64,000 nt of DNA from Juglans regia. Taxonomy: Eukaryota; Streptophyta; Magnoliopsida; Fagales; Juglandaceae. The stretch spans positions 20,379,234-20,443,233 of the forward strand of contig NC_049903.1 in the NCBI RefSeq assembly GCF_001411555.2, in the 5' to 3' direction. Within the stretch, counting starts at the first letter, position 1. Each line of letters opens with the position of its first letter. The notes under the pieces are model-generated. The model was not told the origin of the DNA and searched no databases. It saw only the letters and a program-made list of their open reading frames with translations. A program made the position numbers and the translations under genes. This document shows positions 43,387-55,485 of the stretch, one piece after another.

Positions 43387-44940
43387 ATGGAGAAGAAGAT
43401 GAAGATACTATGCCTCCATGGATTCAGGACCAGCGGGAGTTTCCTCAAAAAGCAAATTAGCAAATGGGATCCTTCTATCTTCGCTCAATTCGACCTGGTA
43501 TGTTATGTTAACCCACTTAAATTCTCTTGCTTACCAGCAGCTTTATGCATTTCGGGATTTCTGGATTTTTCATGTCAATTGAAGTAGAATGGTTCTCTTT
43601 ACTCGAAGAAACCGCAGCTATGGCTGGCAAGTGTTGAAAACCTGGCTTTTAGGCAGATACGTTGAAATTGACATGAAAGAGCTTTATTTACCACATACAC
43701 AGGTGTTCCCAGATGGTCTTTTTCCTGCCGGAGGAAAATCCGAGATAGAGGGCATCTTCGCACCACCTTACTTCGAGTGGTTCCAGTTTGACAAGGTAAA
43801 CATCTCTCTGCTGCTGTTTCTAATTGTTGAGGAATAATTCGTGGACAAGGTATTGGACCTGTTTATAAGGAATGAACAATTCTATTTGTAGAACTGATTT
43901 TATGAGATGAGTCTTTGCTAATAAGAGGAATTGAGACAAGGATACATATTTTTTTATTAATTAAGGAACAGTCCTTAATTAATTGATTAATTTCAGGACT
44001 TCACTGAGTACACAAACTTGGAGGAATGCATCTCATACTTGTGCGATTACATAACAAGAGAAGGTCCTTTTGCTGGTTTGCTTGGATTCTCTCAGGTATG
44101 CATCCAAGCTTGTAATTACATCATTAATTTACAAAACAGAGAGTTTTATAATTTGACGTACAACTTTCCCCTTCTCGACTATTTGTTTGAACCTTCAAAG
44201 TTTCCAATCTGCTGCTACATTCCAATAAGTTCTATTGTTTCTTGAATGACTCTAATCCATTCTACTACGCAGGGTGCAACGTTGTCAGCCCTTCTGCTGG
44301 GCTACCAGGCACAAGTAAGTCTTAACTCTCACTCTATCTTGTCACTCAAATTCACTACATTATATTGAAAGCATAAGTGGGAAATCAGGGAAAGCTGCTG
44401 AAGGAGCATCCACCCTTTAAACTGTTCGTATCAGTATCAGGGTCAAAGTTCAGAGACCCAAGCATATGCGAGGTAGCCTACAAAGATGCCATCAGGGTCA
44501 AATCTGTACACTTTATAGGAGAGAAGGATTGGTTGAAACTGCCTTCCCAAGAGCTTGCTACCGCTTTTGACAACCCTCTCATCATAAGGCATCCCCAAGG
44601 CCATACTGTCCCCAGATTAGGTTGTTTAATCTGCTCAATCCTCTTTCTCAATCTCTGTTTTTATTTTGTGAGTGTGTGTGTGTGTAGCACTGAAGTTTTG
44701 GCTGCCTGACTGATCCGGGTGTAATTGGCAGATGAGGTTTCCACAGGGCAGATGCGCAACTTTACAGCAGAAATCATCCGAGAGAGCATTGAGAAGAAGC
44801 ATGAACTGGAAAACGGGGAGGTAAAAGTTGATTCCGAGGAGAGAAAGCCAGAAGAAATGAGTAAGATCAATAACCAAGAAAAGAGTGCAATGGACATAAA
44901 CAAGAGGGAACTCGAAATTGCCGAGGCAGTCAAGGCCTGA
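43387..44940 (+). CDS. FSH1/OVCA2-type alpha/beta serine hydrolase (esterase family), six exons, complete
   Basis: Exons 43387-43497, 43703-43795, 43997-44095, 44273-44314, 44389-44620 and 44732-44940 join in frame, all with GT-AG introns, giving 261 residues. The order is that of plant OVCA2-like hydrolases: MKILCLHGFRTSG, FPAGGKSEIEG, YFEWFQF, the nucleophile motif GFSQG across the exon 3/4 junction (Ser100), SGSKFRDPS, GEKDWLK (Asp162) and RHPQGHTVPRL (His187), a complete triad. The last exon adds a Lys/Glu-rich tail (KKHELENGEVKVDSEERK) that is probably disordered. A TATA-like ATTATAAGC lies about 75 bases upstream and an AATAAG signal near 45090. Natural substrates of this family in plants are not well known; carboxylester hydrolysis is expected. 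Confidence 0.93.
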
Positions 44941-45727
44941 AAATCTCAAACCTGAAAAATAAGTGTGCTCTTTCCAATAGTTTTTAGCTCAAATCAATGG
45001 ATCCAGATTGGTTTATGTGTGGTGAATGCGTTTTGTTTGGAATGGATTGTCCTCGACTGATCACATGCCTTCCATATATAAATACAATGAATAAGATGTA
45101 ACAAGTATTGAAACAAAAAATATCCGAGCAATGTGCCTTACAAAGGTTTGATGGAGATATTTCAGATGTGTTGTGGGTCTGAAAACAAATCCTACAGACT
45201 CTGTTGTCCATTGTTTTATGGAGAGATTTTAGCAGTAAACCGTTTATATACAGTTTATCTGCAGCATTATACTTATTTTTCCCGTTTGATCTATACTCCA
45301 GCACTCCAATAGCCAGTTCACTTGATCGATGTCATGCCCACATCTTGCTCTGGTAGATCAAGCTCCTAAATTTAATAGAATGTAGAAAATCATCTCAGAA
45401 TTCGATCTTATGAATGATTCAATACAGGCCATTACGATTTAAGCTGAATAACATGGGCAAAAATAATATAATAAGCAGAAGCTGAGAATGATGAGATGCA
45501 TCCCAATATTGATAATCTAACACAAAACATATGCAAACACAGTGGGATGAGAGAAGAGAAGGCCAGGAAGAGAGTAGGAACGGGCCGGGTAGGTGAGGGC
45601 GCGGGGGAAGCTCTGAAGATATCATGCTTGGAGAAAAGGGGTTAGGTGAGGGGAAGCTCCTGAGACATCACGTTTAATGTGTTTTTCTGAGCAATCTACT
45701 CCGTTAAACATCGGGTTTAAGAGTGTA
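44941..45727. other. 3' flank of the serine hydrolase and intergenic DNA
   Basis: The first 150 bases are probably 3' UTR with an AATAAG signal near 45090. The rest holds no recognisable gene. GGGGAAGCTC(C) occurs twice (45605 and 45651) with flanking similarity, a small duplication. Confidence 0.5.
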
Positions 45728-46036
45728 AGGCTGCGTTTGGTTGTAAACTTTAATTAAGTTAAGTTGAATTTAATTTAATTTTAAGTTGAATCTAACATTT
45801 AAACATTTAACTTTTAAATTATTAAATCTATCTCAATTTAAAATTTTCTTACATGAGATCTATAATTTTTTTTTCAATTTCTTATAAAAAGTATTAAATT
45901 TACTTTAATATCTAATCACACTTTAAATTTAGTTTAGATGAATGTATATAATTTTTTTTACTATTTAACTCATTATTATTTATAAAAAATTAAATTTAAC
46001 TTAACTGAACTAACTCAACGTTGAAATGCAATCTAG
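45728..46036. repeat. AT-rich MITE-like repeat, family A copy 4
   Basis: Starts AGGCTGCGTTTGGTTGTAAA and ends TTGAAATGCAATCTAG; TTAAGTTAAGTTGAATTTAA near the left end is mirrored as TTAAATTTAACTTAACTGAA on the right. It is non-coding. Confidence 0.55.
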
Positions 46037-46540
46037 GTTAGCATTTGACCGAGACTTAAAGCTGCCACGATGCGCGCAGTACTATACATACAAGCTATCA
46101 GTGTCGTTTATATCGGCATGCATGCAGTATGCTCCCTTTTCTATTTCTTACGAGCTATGCTCTACTTCAACTACTGGAACGGTTCGTTTGGGTCGTGGAA
46201 TGTTTTACTATTTATTATTTTATATTATTATTTATTATTATTTAATATTTTATTATTATTTTTTTTCTATTATTTATAAAATAGTTGAGATTAGCTCACT
46301 TTTCGAATATTCTATAAATAATAATAAAAAAAATAATAAAAAAATAATAAATAATAATAAAAAATAAATAATAAATAACAAATAAGATATTCATCAATAC
46401 CCAAACTAACATCATTTCCCTTTGAGCCATAATGGGTCTAATTTTGGGTTAGAAGCAGTCCAGCTGCAGCAAACATAAAGGTCTTTTGTTTGTAGGTCTT
46501 TACCAAAAAGCTTTATTAATTAAAGGGTCTTGCCACGTAC
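46037..46540. other. Intergenic with a TTA-rich repeat
   Basis: 46150-46410 is a TTATTATT-rich repeat with weak inverted symmetry around 46290, similar in style to 41160-41345. No gene. Confidence 0.45.
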
Positions 46541-46689
46541 TCTGCCGCCTGAAGTATACCGATGAAGTTACTCCATTGACGTGGCCTTGTTTGGCCATGT
46601 CATCGAAAAAAAAAGTCAAAATACGAAATCGCTTTTTGTCCAAGTCAATGGGGCCGCCAATTTCATCGTCACACTTCAGGCGACATAGT
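46541..46689. mobile_element. 149-base hairpin MITE
   Basis: CGCCTGAAGTATACCGATGA pairs with TCATCGTCACACTTCAGGCG, and CCATTGAC with GTCAATGG further in, around a GC-poor loop. No clear duplication at the ends. Confidence 0.6.
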
Positions 46690-48236
46690 AATTTTTTCCA
46701 TAATGAAAAAAATAGTTTAGTTGTGTGGTATCTGCACGTGTTAATGTGCTTTTAGACTATTAAAGGTGAGTTTGGTAACAAAATCACGAAAGTGTCTTTT
46801 TTTTAGACACTTTCAAATGTTTCCAAATCCATTACCTTTGTTGTCCAAAACAACTTAATTAAGGATTGATGAGAATTGCTTGCACAGTTGCACTCACGAA
46901 TAATCTCTAACCTAACGAGTCAGAATTGAAAACAATGCCGGGCAGTCGAGGATGTTTGAACCAAAAACAAAGAAACAAGATGTTCCTTCCTCGAGGCTTA
47001 TTTTAAAGAACAATGTTACGTACAATCTTTAAATGGAGACGATAATACAAGTTTAAGTAATTTTATTTATAAAATTTTTTAAATTATAAAAATATTTCTT
47101 TTAAAATAATATTTTTTCTCATTTAATAAAAGGTCTGTACATACAATCCTTAATAAGAACTGTAAATAAAATTTCTCTATTTAAAAATGCAGTAGTACTA
47201 TGGTAAATCCCAAATATCGCGGTATGATCCTCGTCTTTATCTATGGAACGTCGTTTTTGGTAATTTCCTTTCTCTGATCATTTGTGATTAGGTTTTTTCT
47301 TGAGACATCTTAAAATAGGAAAATGTTATTTATACTCGTAATTTTATTAACATAATCATACGTGTTGATGTGTCAGCTACTGAAAATGGTGAAACTTTTA
47401 AAATTCAAAATTTAAAATTCAAATTAAAAAAGAAAAGACTAATAAAATGGAATGCTACCATAGTTTGAATTTCATTTTGTTCTGATTGAAATGGCCAAAG
47501 TTTTGATGTAATATCCGGTATACTATACAATGTATACATCACTCATTCGCTTTCGTTCTAAATTCTGGCTCGACCAATTTTAAACTACATTCTGGATTGT
47601 TTAAATGATAGTTTTGTAATTTTCTTCTATTTGGATTACATTTTTATAAATATCAAATCTAAATAGCATTCATATAATTTTAAAATCTAAAAAGTAGTTA
47701 TGTACTTGATTTTTTTGTAACTTTAAACATTTCCCTCACTCACTCTCTCCCTCTCTTAATCTCAATATTTTTAATAATTTCTTGACTCTTTACTTTTTCT
47801 TTGTTTTTTCTAAGTCTCAACTCAAGTTTATGATTTTTTTTAATATTACCTTTTAACACAAATATCTCTACCATCTTCTTAATGTTTTCAATGTATATTC
47901 ATTAATTTAGAAATTTTCAATTCTTCCACACACACATGCAAGTATACACACACACAAATACATAATATACATACTTACATATATATATATGCATTTCTTT
48001 TAACAATTACAGTTTATATATATATAGCTAATCCTGAAATGGTATGTTGAAATGTACGGATACCGTAATATTCTATTACAATACTTAAGTTAGAATGATC
48101 ATCGAAACAGAACTTAAAACATTTGCTGCTGCTCAATAAATATTGTGTACAAAATTGTACCTACATGTAACACTACTCTTTAAAAAATAAATGTTGGTTC
48201 AATTCAAACAAAAAAAGGTGCTTTTGCCTATTGTAA
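46690..48236. other. Intergenic, nothing recognised
   Basis: AT-rich; CA and TA microsatellite patches at about 47930-48030. No coding region on either strand that I can support. Confidence 0.5.
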
Positions 48237-48431
48237 GGGTAGGTTTGGGGGGTGAGATGAGAATTTTGTGTTTTGTTTTGAAGGTTAAAATATTATTATT
48301 GTTTTGGGATTTGAAAAAGATGTATTGAGATTTTAAAAAGTTAAATTATTTATTATATTTTGTATGGGGATTTGAAAAATGTGTAATGATGAGATGAGAT
48401 GATAATTTTATGTTTTGTTTGAGGTCCCAAA
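48237..48431 (+). repeat. GATGAGATGAG-type MITE, family B copy 3
   Basis: Ends TAAGGGTAGGTTTGGGG and, in reverse complement, TTAGGGCAGGTTTGGGA. The interior has AATATTATTATTGTTTTGG and GATGAGATGAGATGA as in the copies at 11185 and 20882. Confidence 0.65.
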
Positions 48432-48609
48432 CCTGCCCTAAGTCTAGTCTTGTCCTTCCATTGGTTGATTTACAGTTCAATTGGTATGTCCATGTCCGGC
48501 TCCTTATAAAAAGTAGGGTGAGATCATAAGTTTGAACTCTAATAGAAATTTCATAACTTTATAAAAAAATTGAAAATACCATCCTCGTTTGTGTCTACTT
48601 CTTTTCCCG

Positions 48610-48616
48610 TATAAAA
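48610..48616 (+). promoter_or_regulatory. TATA box of the disrupted gene at 48735
   Basis: TATAAAA lies about 119 bases before the ATG, with a (CT)n leader tract (48654-48680) between. This is a normal plant core-promoter layout. Confidence 0.6.
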
Positions 48617-49438
48617 CCCAACGCTTCTTTTGATCTACACTAAACCAAATCTACATCTCTCTCTCTCTCTCTCTCTCTCTGAGTTTTTAAGGCTCTTCCC
48701 TTTCGCCGCTTTGTTCCTGGTTTTGCTCGCATATATGAAGGATTCTAACGACGGTGGGTTTGAAACTAGGTAAGGTTGTAACGTCCAGCTCTCGAGGGTC
48801 TGGAGAGTTAACTCATGTTACCTGATAATCAGCTCCAACACTGCTAAAAAACTTCCAAAAACTCCAAATCAAGCGTAAACACTTACAACTTAAATAATCA
48901 CACAAACTCATTTATCAAATCTTCGATATAATCAATTCTTCAAAAAACCCTGCAATCAAAACACAATAAAATTTCTTAACAAACATCGTCAATACTCATT
49001 GAAACTTTCTGATATTAACCCACTATTCTTAAGACATCTCACCCAATGCTTCATAATCTGATCCTTAGTTTGAATATTCAAAATTATATGAAAAATATAT
49101 GGAGATAAGGGGTGAGTTATCAACAACTTAGTAAGCAGATGACATATATTAGTGTGTAAACATGAGCATTTACAGAAATTAAAATGCAGAACAAAATATT
49201 TTCATTTTCAGAGTGCAGAAGCAAAACACGTTATTAAAATATTAGAGCGAAGATTTAGAAATAATTTCATTCAAAAATATTCTTTGGCATAGCATAAATG
49301 ATCACCATCATCATCAGAACATCATATCAGAACAGAGGCCATGTATAACCCTCGTGGTAGGGTTGTGCATCTGCAGATAGCCAAGCAGAACATAAGTCAC
49401 TCTGTCACCAAGGTGTGCACTCAAAACAGAGACCACTA

Positions 49439-49612
49439 CTATAACCCGTGACAGGGCTATATCCACTATTATTACCCGTGGTTGGGACGTATCCACTATT
49501 ATTACCCGTGGTTGGGCCGTATCCACTATTATAACCCGTGGTTAGGCCGTATCCACTATTGTAACCCGTGATTAGGCCGTATGCTACTATTATCACCCGT
49601 GGTAGGGCCGTA
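49439..49612. repeat. 30-base minisatellite, about six copies
   Basis: Unit ATTACCCGTGGTTGGGCCGT followed by ATCCACTATT, repeated head to tail without spacers. A single related ACCCTACCACGGGGGT word occurs at the matching place in copy 1 (about 39885-39901). Confidence 0.85.
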
Positions 49613-51002
49613 ACTGAACAGAGTGGAAACATAATCAAATTCAGAATCAGAGAGTCATGCCAAAGGTTTTCAAAAATCACGTCTTATACAAACAGAGTAC
49701 TGAACAAAATCATATCACAACATAATTTATGCACAAATTTCATATTCGCTCTCTTTTTCAAAGGTCGGAAACAGAATGTCAAAAATAAGCTCATGTCTAC
49801 ACCAGTCATGATAGAAAATACTTTCTTCTTAAACAGAATCTCATGAGTAATGCAGAACAAATAACTGAGGTAGTTCAAATTTCTTTTCAAAATCAAATAT
49901 GTATATTTTTCAAAAATAACCTCAGCTCATTTTATTTTAATGCAAAGTCTAGCATAGGAACCCCGCATACCTGAAATTCTTAGCTTTCAAAAATTTCCTC
50001 AAAATGCCGAACAAATATTAATCGTCACCTATAAAAATCACTGAATTTTCGTAAATTTTCAATCAATCACGTATTTCGATATTTAAACCTAAATTGCTAA
50101 AGGAACCTATTTTAAATCCTCAAAACCTAAAATTCTCACAATTCCTAAAATACCTTCAGTTTCTAAAACCATCAATATCCACTTAATCGAATTCGTACCG
50201 AATAATAGATTTAATCGAACAAGTGTTAGGACAATTACGAAACTCAATAAAAAGTAATATTTAAAATATCTAAAGTACCGACAACGTATTATAAATTAAT
50301 AGAATACTTAGACTACTTTAAAAATCTTATAAAATACGCCATGAAAAACTCCTCTCTTAAAAAATAGGTTTACTTCATTTAGTTAACAATATTATTAAAA
50401 TATTATCTCCACAAAAATAATATTTTATGAAACTAAAGATACCACCCATTTAAAGTACATAACCCAAAAAGACCTATAATTCGAAAACAAATATCTGGAA
50501 AGTACATTATATAATATTACTCAGCTTGGTAATATCTGGAAAGACCTATAATCCAAAAACAGATTGGTAATATTACTCAGCTATTAGGTTAACATTTTAT
50601 ATATATATATAAAGATGAACAGTAGTGAATAGTAACAAAAACAACGTTTTCTTTTTCTCGTTGCTTCTTCCGATTCTATTCTGATATTCAGTTCAGATTT
50701 TACTCATCTTCCTCGTTCAGTTAGCATGCAAAATATCTTATACATGTAAAATATCTAATCTTCTTTACATATATAACAGATGAAATATCAGATCTACACT
50801 TAGATCTCAAATTTACAGAACAATTCAAATTTACAGAACATTTCTCAAACTCAACTCAACGAAGAAAAAAATTTCCCGTACTCTTCAGATTTCTTCCACC
50901 CGTTGGTATGCATTTCTCATCTAATCTCACCTCTAACTTCTCCATTTTGTTTTTTTTTTCCTGTTTCTCGCATATTTTTTTCTTCTTTCTCCGTGTGCGT
51001 TT

Positions 51003-51450
51003 CTGTGGGGGAGACGGAGAGCTGCGCGTGGGGGACTCCGAAGGTGGGTGTGATGGTCGCCGCCTTGAAGGGGACTCGTCGGTGGTGGTCGTGAGGTTCG
51101 GTGGCCACGTACGGCGGTGTAACGTGAAACAAATGGGTGAAACCCATTTCCGTTCGGTCTCCGTGGGGGAGACCGAGGGCTGCGCGTGGCCCACTGCGAA
51201 GGCGGCTGGGATGGTCGCCGCCTTGAGGGGGACTCCTCCGTCGTGGTCGTGACCGTCGGTGTCGGCGTACGGCGGCAGAAACTCAAAAAAATCAAAGAAA
51301 CCCATTTCGGTTCTCCTTCCACGGAGGAGATCCATGGCTGCGCGTGGGGAACATTGAAACTGCCAGGGATGCTCGCCGGCGTAAGGAGAACACGCCGATG
51401 TTGGCCGTGACGATAGCCGGGACTCGGCGGCGCCGGGCAGCGTTGGAGGA
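51003..51450. repeat. GC-rich tandem repeat, unit 158 bases, about 2.8 copies
   Basis: GTGGGGGAGACGGAGAGCTG recurs in variant form at 51005, 51163 and 51321, exactly 158 bases apart; each unit contains TGGTCGCCGCCTTGA or a derivative. It stands out sharply from the AT-rich surroundings. Frames over it on both strands are repeat artefacts or remnants of a captured exon. Confidence 0.8.
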
Positions 51451-52082
51451 GAACCAGCCGTGCTCCGGACTCGCCTACGAGAGAGAGAGAGTTTAAGAAA
51501 AAATAATTGTGTCAAATACATTGAATAAGTATTTATATATCCTACAATTTGCCATCTGAAAATGTTCAATAATAATATTTTCTTTTCTTTTCTTTACAAC
51601 TATACTTTTGTTTTTACTATAATATTATATTGTTGAATTTTTTACATAGGTTGAACTCCGTGAAGTTGAAAGTGGAAACAAGATATCCCAACAACAAGCT
51701 ACTCATAAAAGTATCAAAAGTATGGATCCTTTAACTTCTTAATTTCATACTGTAAATTAATAACTGAAATAATTTATTTTGCTTCATTGATTTTAGAATT
51801 TTTTAAGTCAATTATTTAATGTCATTTATTCAATATTTATTCTGCATGAACTTTGAACTGTTTCAAATTATAATTTCGAATTAGTTTAAAAATTATTTGA
51901 AGGTTTTTACATTATATATTATTTATATGACATAATTTAATTTAAAAAATAAATTTTTAAAATTTAAATCTTATGTATTCAAGATAATATAACTAGCAGC
52001 AAAAATTATATTTAAAATTGTAACACAGTCAATTACATTAATAAAATGTACAAATAAAACATAAAAGTGGCTACATATAGAA

Positions 52083-53455
52083 TTTTTATATAGGAAAATT
52101 TTATCAACAAATCTATTTCTATATGTAAATACTTATATCAATATTTATAGTTTTACCTATATAATTATACAGAATCAATTATTGAAATATTAAAAATTTT
52201 AAAAATTGAAATTTAAATTAAAGATTTTGATAAAATAGAGTACGTACTTATTAAAAATAATATTGTATATAAACTTATACTCTAAAAGATGCTTGAAAAA
52301 TAAAATAAAATAATAATTTTGTGAATATTCAATGATAAATTATTTCGGCTATATACAACAATAATAAACAGTACCACAATAATAAATGAATTTTACTACA
52401 CAACTTCTATCACATTTTACATTTTATACTTTTTTAAATTTTTTAAATTTTTAATATTTTTTTAAAAATTTTTTTGTGAGTTTATTCTTTTTAAATTATT
52501 TCAAATTTTCTATTTATTATACATATAATAAATATTTGATAAAAAATAATAAAAATTAAAAATAATATGGAGTGTAGAGTGTTAGAAGGTAGTGAAGATT
52601 TTTTTTATAATAAATACTACTAACCAATACAAATAGTAATTAACAGTGCTATAATATGTGATACAATAATAAACAGTACCGAACATTACTCATGAACAAT
52701 AATAAACAATTACAGTAATAAACAGTTCTAAACAGTAAAATAAATGATAAAATTTTATTAAATATTTTAAAAAATTAAAATCATGTAAATAATTAGAGTT
52801 TTTAATATAATTTAAATCTCATAATATTTTTAATTAACTAAAATCATTTTATCTAAATGATTTTCTATCATTATAATATCTTTAGAATTTTTAAAATAAA
52901 AGAGATTTACTTTAATAATGAAAAATGTGAGAATAATATAAAAATAAAATATTCTGAATTTTCTCAATGCTCCTTGGGTCATTGAATATTACGGTTGAAT
53001 TTTACAACTTGTATTTTAAAATATGCTTCAAGAACAAAATGAAATAAAAATTTTATGAATATTAATAATAAAGTTTGTAAATAATAGAGATGTACTTTCC
53101 GATTAAATAATTATTAGATTTTAAAAAATAAAAGTTTAGTAGTGGTATTAATGAAAGTTTTTATATATATAAACTTGAGACAAGAAATTCTACCGATAAA
53201 TTTAGTTCTATATGTAAATACTTACATCAATATTTACAGTTTTACCCATATAATTATACATAATCAATTAGTAAAATATTGAAATTTTTAGAAATCAAAA
53301 ATTTAATTAAATAATTTGATAAAATATAGTACACATTCAATAAAATTAATATTGTGCATAAACTTGTATTTTAAAATATGCTTCAAGAACATAATGAAAT
53401 ACAAATTTTATGAATATTAATAATAAAGTTTGTTAAAATATTTTTAAATTATAAT
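52083..53455. repeat. AT-rich direct repeats of about 270 bases
   Basis: The block 52083-52350 (TCTATATGTAAATACTTATA ... TTGTGAATATTCAATGATAAA) recurs at about 53165-53455, and its last part again at about 53005-53075 (TTTTAAAATATGCTTCAAGA). Non-coding; inside the Helitron candidate. Confidence 0.65.
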
Positions 53456-53936
53456 TATGTAATTATACTTCTTTTACTATTATTTTACTACTAAGCAAAT
53501 TTTTTTTCCTTTTGTTATTTATATCTAAATTAAAAACCTCATAATTTATTCTGATTACATATTATATAATAAAACTAATTGAATTAATCAATATAATCAT
53601 ATAATTTAATTACATTTCGACATAATCAAATGTTATATCTTATTAGTTATATATGCATGTTTATAGAAACAATTATGTAATATTTAGTCGTTTTAAACTC
53701 TACTTTCAGTAACCAAAAAAACAATTATATAATATTCACTTTTCTGACTTGCTTAAACATATAGTCTGTCTAAATCTATTATCAGAGACTTTAAACAATT
53801 ATAGTTTACTTAAACAATTAATTATGTTATCTTCATAGACCTTATCATTAAATTCTCTTATTCTACATTAGATGTTTATATTTTAGAATAACCTAATACA
53901 GGGCAAACGTGCATCGCACGTAAATACACTGCTAGT

Positions 53937-55203
53937 TATATATATATATATATATATATATAAGAAAGACAGTTCAAGAAACACCAATGGTATTCTAAAG
54001 ATTTTGCAATGGCAGCTTGGGCTCTTTTAAAAACAAACTGTAATTTAATCGAAAGGGTTTCTCGGAAGCTACACAACTTAGAAAGGATTTAAGGGTAGTT
54101 TAGTAATTAAAGGAAAACTTGCAAGCAATTTGGGAAGGACCGAAAACGGAACAATACAAGAGGATAAAAGGCTTACGTGAGAAGGAAAATCGTGCGACTT
54201 GAGCACTCCGTCGAAAATGACACTGGGTATGGAGCAGAGAGAGGCGGCGGCAAGAGGCTGGGCGAGGTGGCTGGGGTGGTTTCGGCAGCGTGATAAGCAG
54301 CTAAGTAATGATAGAGAGAAAGCAACCGTGAGGGAACAAATATGGAGGAGTAAAAACAGAGGTCTTCGGCTCTTTATGCAGGCGGCTACTGGTCTCGCGT
54401 TGGCTGGGCACGGAGGAGTTTCAGGAGCATGTACCTACTAGTGTCGCTTGGTGGTGCATGGTGGCAAAGGGAGGAAGCGTACGGGATGCTCTGTTTTTGG
54501 TATAGAAAACAGAGTATTCCAAGGGGTTGGGGAAAGATTCACAGCTAGCTATCGGTGGCTTACGGTTTCACATGGGGCGGGGTAATGGCCAGTGGCTTCC
54601 ATCGTGCAGGGGGAAACTCGCACAGGGTGGTTTTCTGTTCTGCTGCGTGCACATGGGCATTGGTTTTCCTGATGCAGCAACACACGGAAAATGACGCCAA
54701 GTTGTGTCTCGGCTGTCTCGTTTGCGACAGTGGAGTGGTGGTTGACGACAGTAGCAATGGCTGGAACTTGGTGGAGTGTTTGATGGAGGCTGAGCCATAG
54801 TGTAAGCATATTGCGAACATACGTGTGCGGTGGAGGCGTTGGGCTGATTTTCGAATGGTGGGAAGAAACTAAGGGTGTTGTGGCTTGGTGTTTTGTAGAA
54901 AGTATATATATATATATATATTATATAAAGGTGATTGAACGTAAAAAGAAACCCTAGAGTCGTAGGAGACGTGTGTGCGGATGGAAAAAGAGTCGTGCGT
55001 GTGCATGAAGTGGATAAAAATACACTAGAGACGTGTGTGATCATGCATGCCATGGGCGACAGGAAACTTTGGTGTAAAAAAAAAATATAGACGGAAAAAA
55101 AAATTTAAAACGTGTAGGGAAGTTAATGTGTGAAAAAATAAAATAAACTAAAACAAAATAAATAAATAAATAGAATTGAGCTTGGTTGGGTTTGGGTGTT
55201 ACA
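53937..55203 (-). other. Remainder of LTR-like copy 2
   Basis: Begins with a (TA)n tract (to about 53963) and has a GC-richer stretch (54190-54830) without a recognisable protein. A second (TA)n tract is at about 54904-54920. The last 100 bases are A-rich and end GGGTGTTACA. Confidence 0.5.
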
Positions 55204-55485
55204 ACGGTGAGGTTCCTTTTTCGGATGACCCAAACAAGCACTACAACACAAATTGTCTTTTGTGACAAAGGAAACCGTCACTTAAAATAACCAAAATATC
55301 ACTAAAGGTATTTGGTGATGGTTTGAAACCGTCATCTAATGTGCGTCACAAAAAATAATTGGTGGCGGTTTATTGTTGAACCGTCACTAAAAATATTTTT
55401 AGTGAGGTTGGAGGTGTTCCGTTTGGTGTAATGTTCAAACTTTCTCTTTTTTTGTGACAGTTGAGATCTGTCAAAGAAAGTCACG

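Larger units (their letters stand above)
50595..53936 (+). mobile_element. Helitron candidate (3' end clear, 5' end tentative)
   Basis: The 3' end is textbook: hairpin ACGTGC-ATC-GCACGT at 53907-53921, ten bases, then CTAGT (CTRRT rule) at 53932-53936, followed by T. The 5' end is only suggested by TATATATATAAAGATGAACA near 50600, similar to plant Helitron starts but without the canonical TC. The interior carries GC-rich tandem repeats and AT-rich direct repeats. No Rep/helicase frame, so it would be non-autonomous. Confidence 0.5.
48777..55203 (-). mobile_element. TGTAAC-type long solo-LTR-like element, copy 2 (minus), with a Helitron inside
   Basis: Plus-strand ends TGTAACGTCC and GGGTGTTACA. 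Flanking 5-base sequences AAGGT (48772-48776) and ACGGT (55204-55208) agree at four of five positions. Reverse complement of 49080-49200 matches 40050-40170 of copy 1 (AAATGCTCATGTTT, TTGTTGATAACTCACCCC). Removing the Helitron candidate leaves about 3.1 kb, close to the sizes of copies 1 and 3. No protein domain. Confidence 0.65.
48735..55237 (+). pseudogene. First exon of an unrecognised gene, broken by two transposon insertions
   Basis: From the ATG at 48735 the frame reads MKDSNDGGFETR and is interrupted at about 48777 by a 6.4-kb LTR-like element. After it, with the duplicated 5 bases ACGGT counted once, the same frame continues as YGEVPFSDDPNK up to 55237, where a CACTA transposon begins. 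The left duplicate reads AAGGT, which creates an in-frame TAA. Promoter and leader features upstream support a real gene. I do not recognise the protein; its remainder would lie beyond the CACTA element, outside the window. Confidence 0.55.

Noticed and set aside
49439..49612. CRISPR-like array
   Set aside because: Units are directly adjacent without unique spacers, and the context is a plant retroelement; it is a minisatellite.
50856..51569. 237-codon open frame on the minus strand
   Set aside because: It mostly spans the 158-base tandem repeat and encodes the same segment repeatedly; high GC explains the lack of stops. A captured exon origin remains possible but no protein is recognised.
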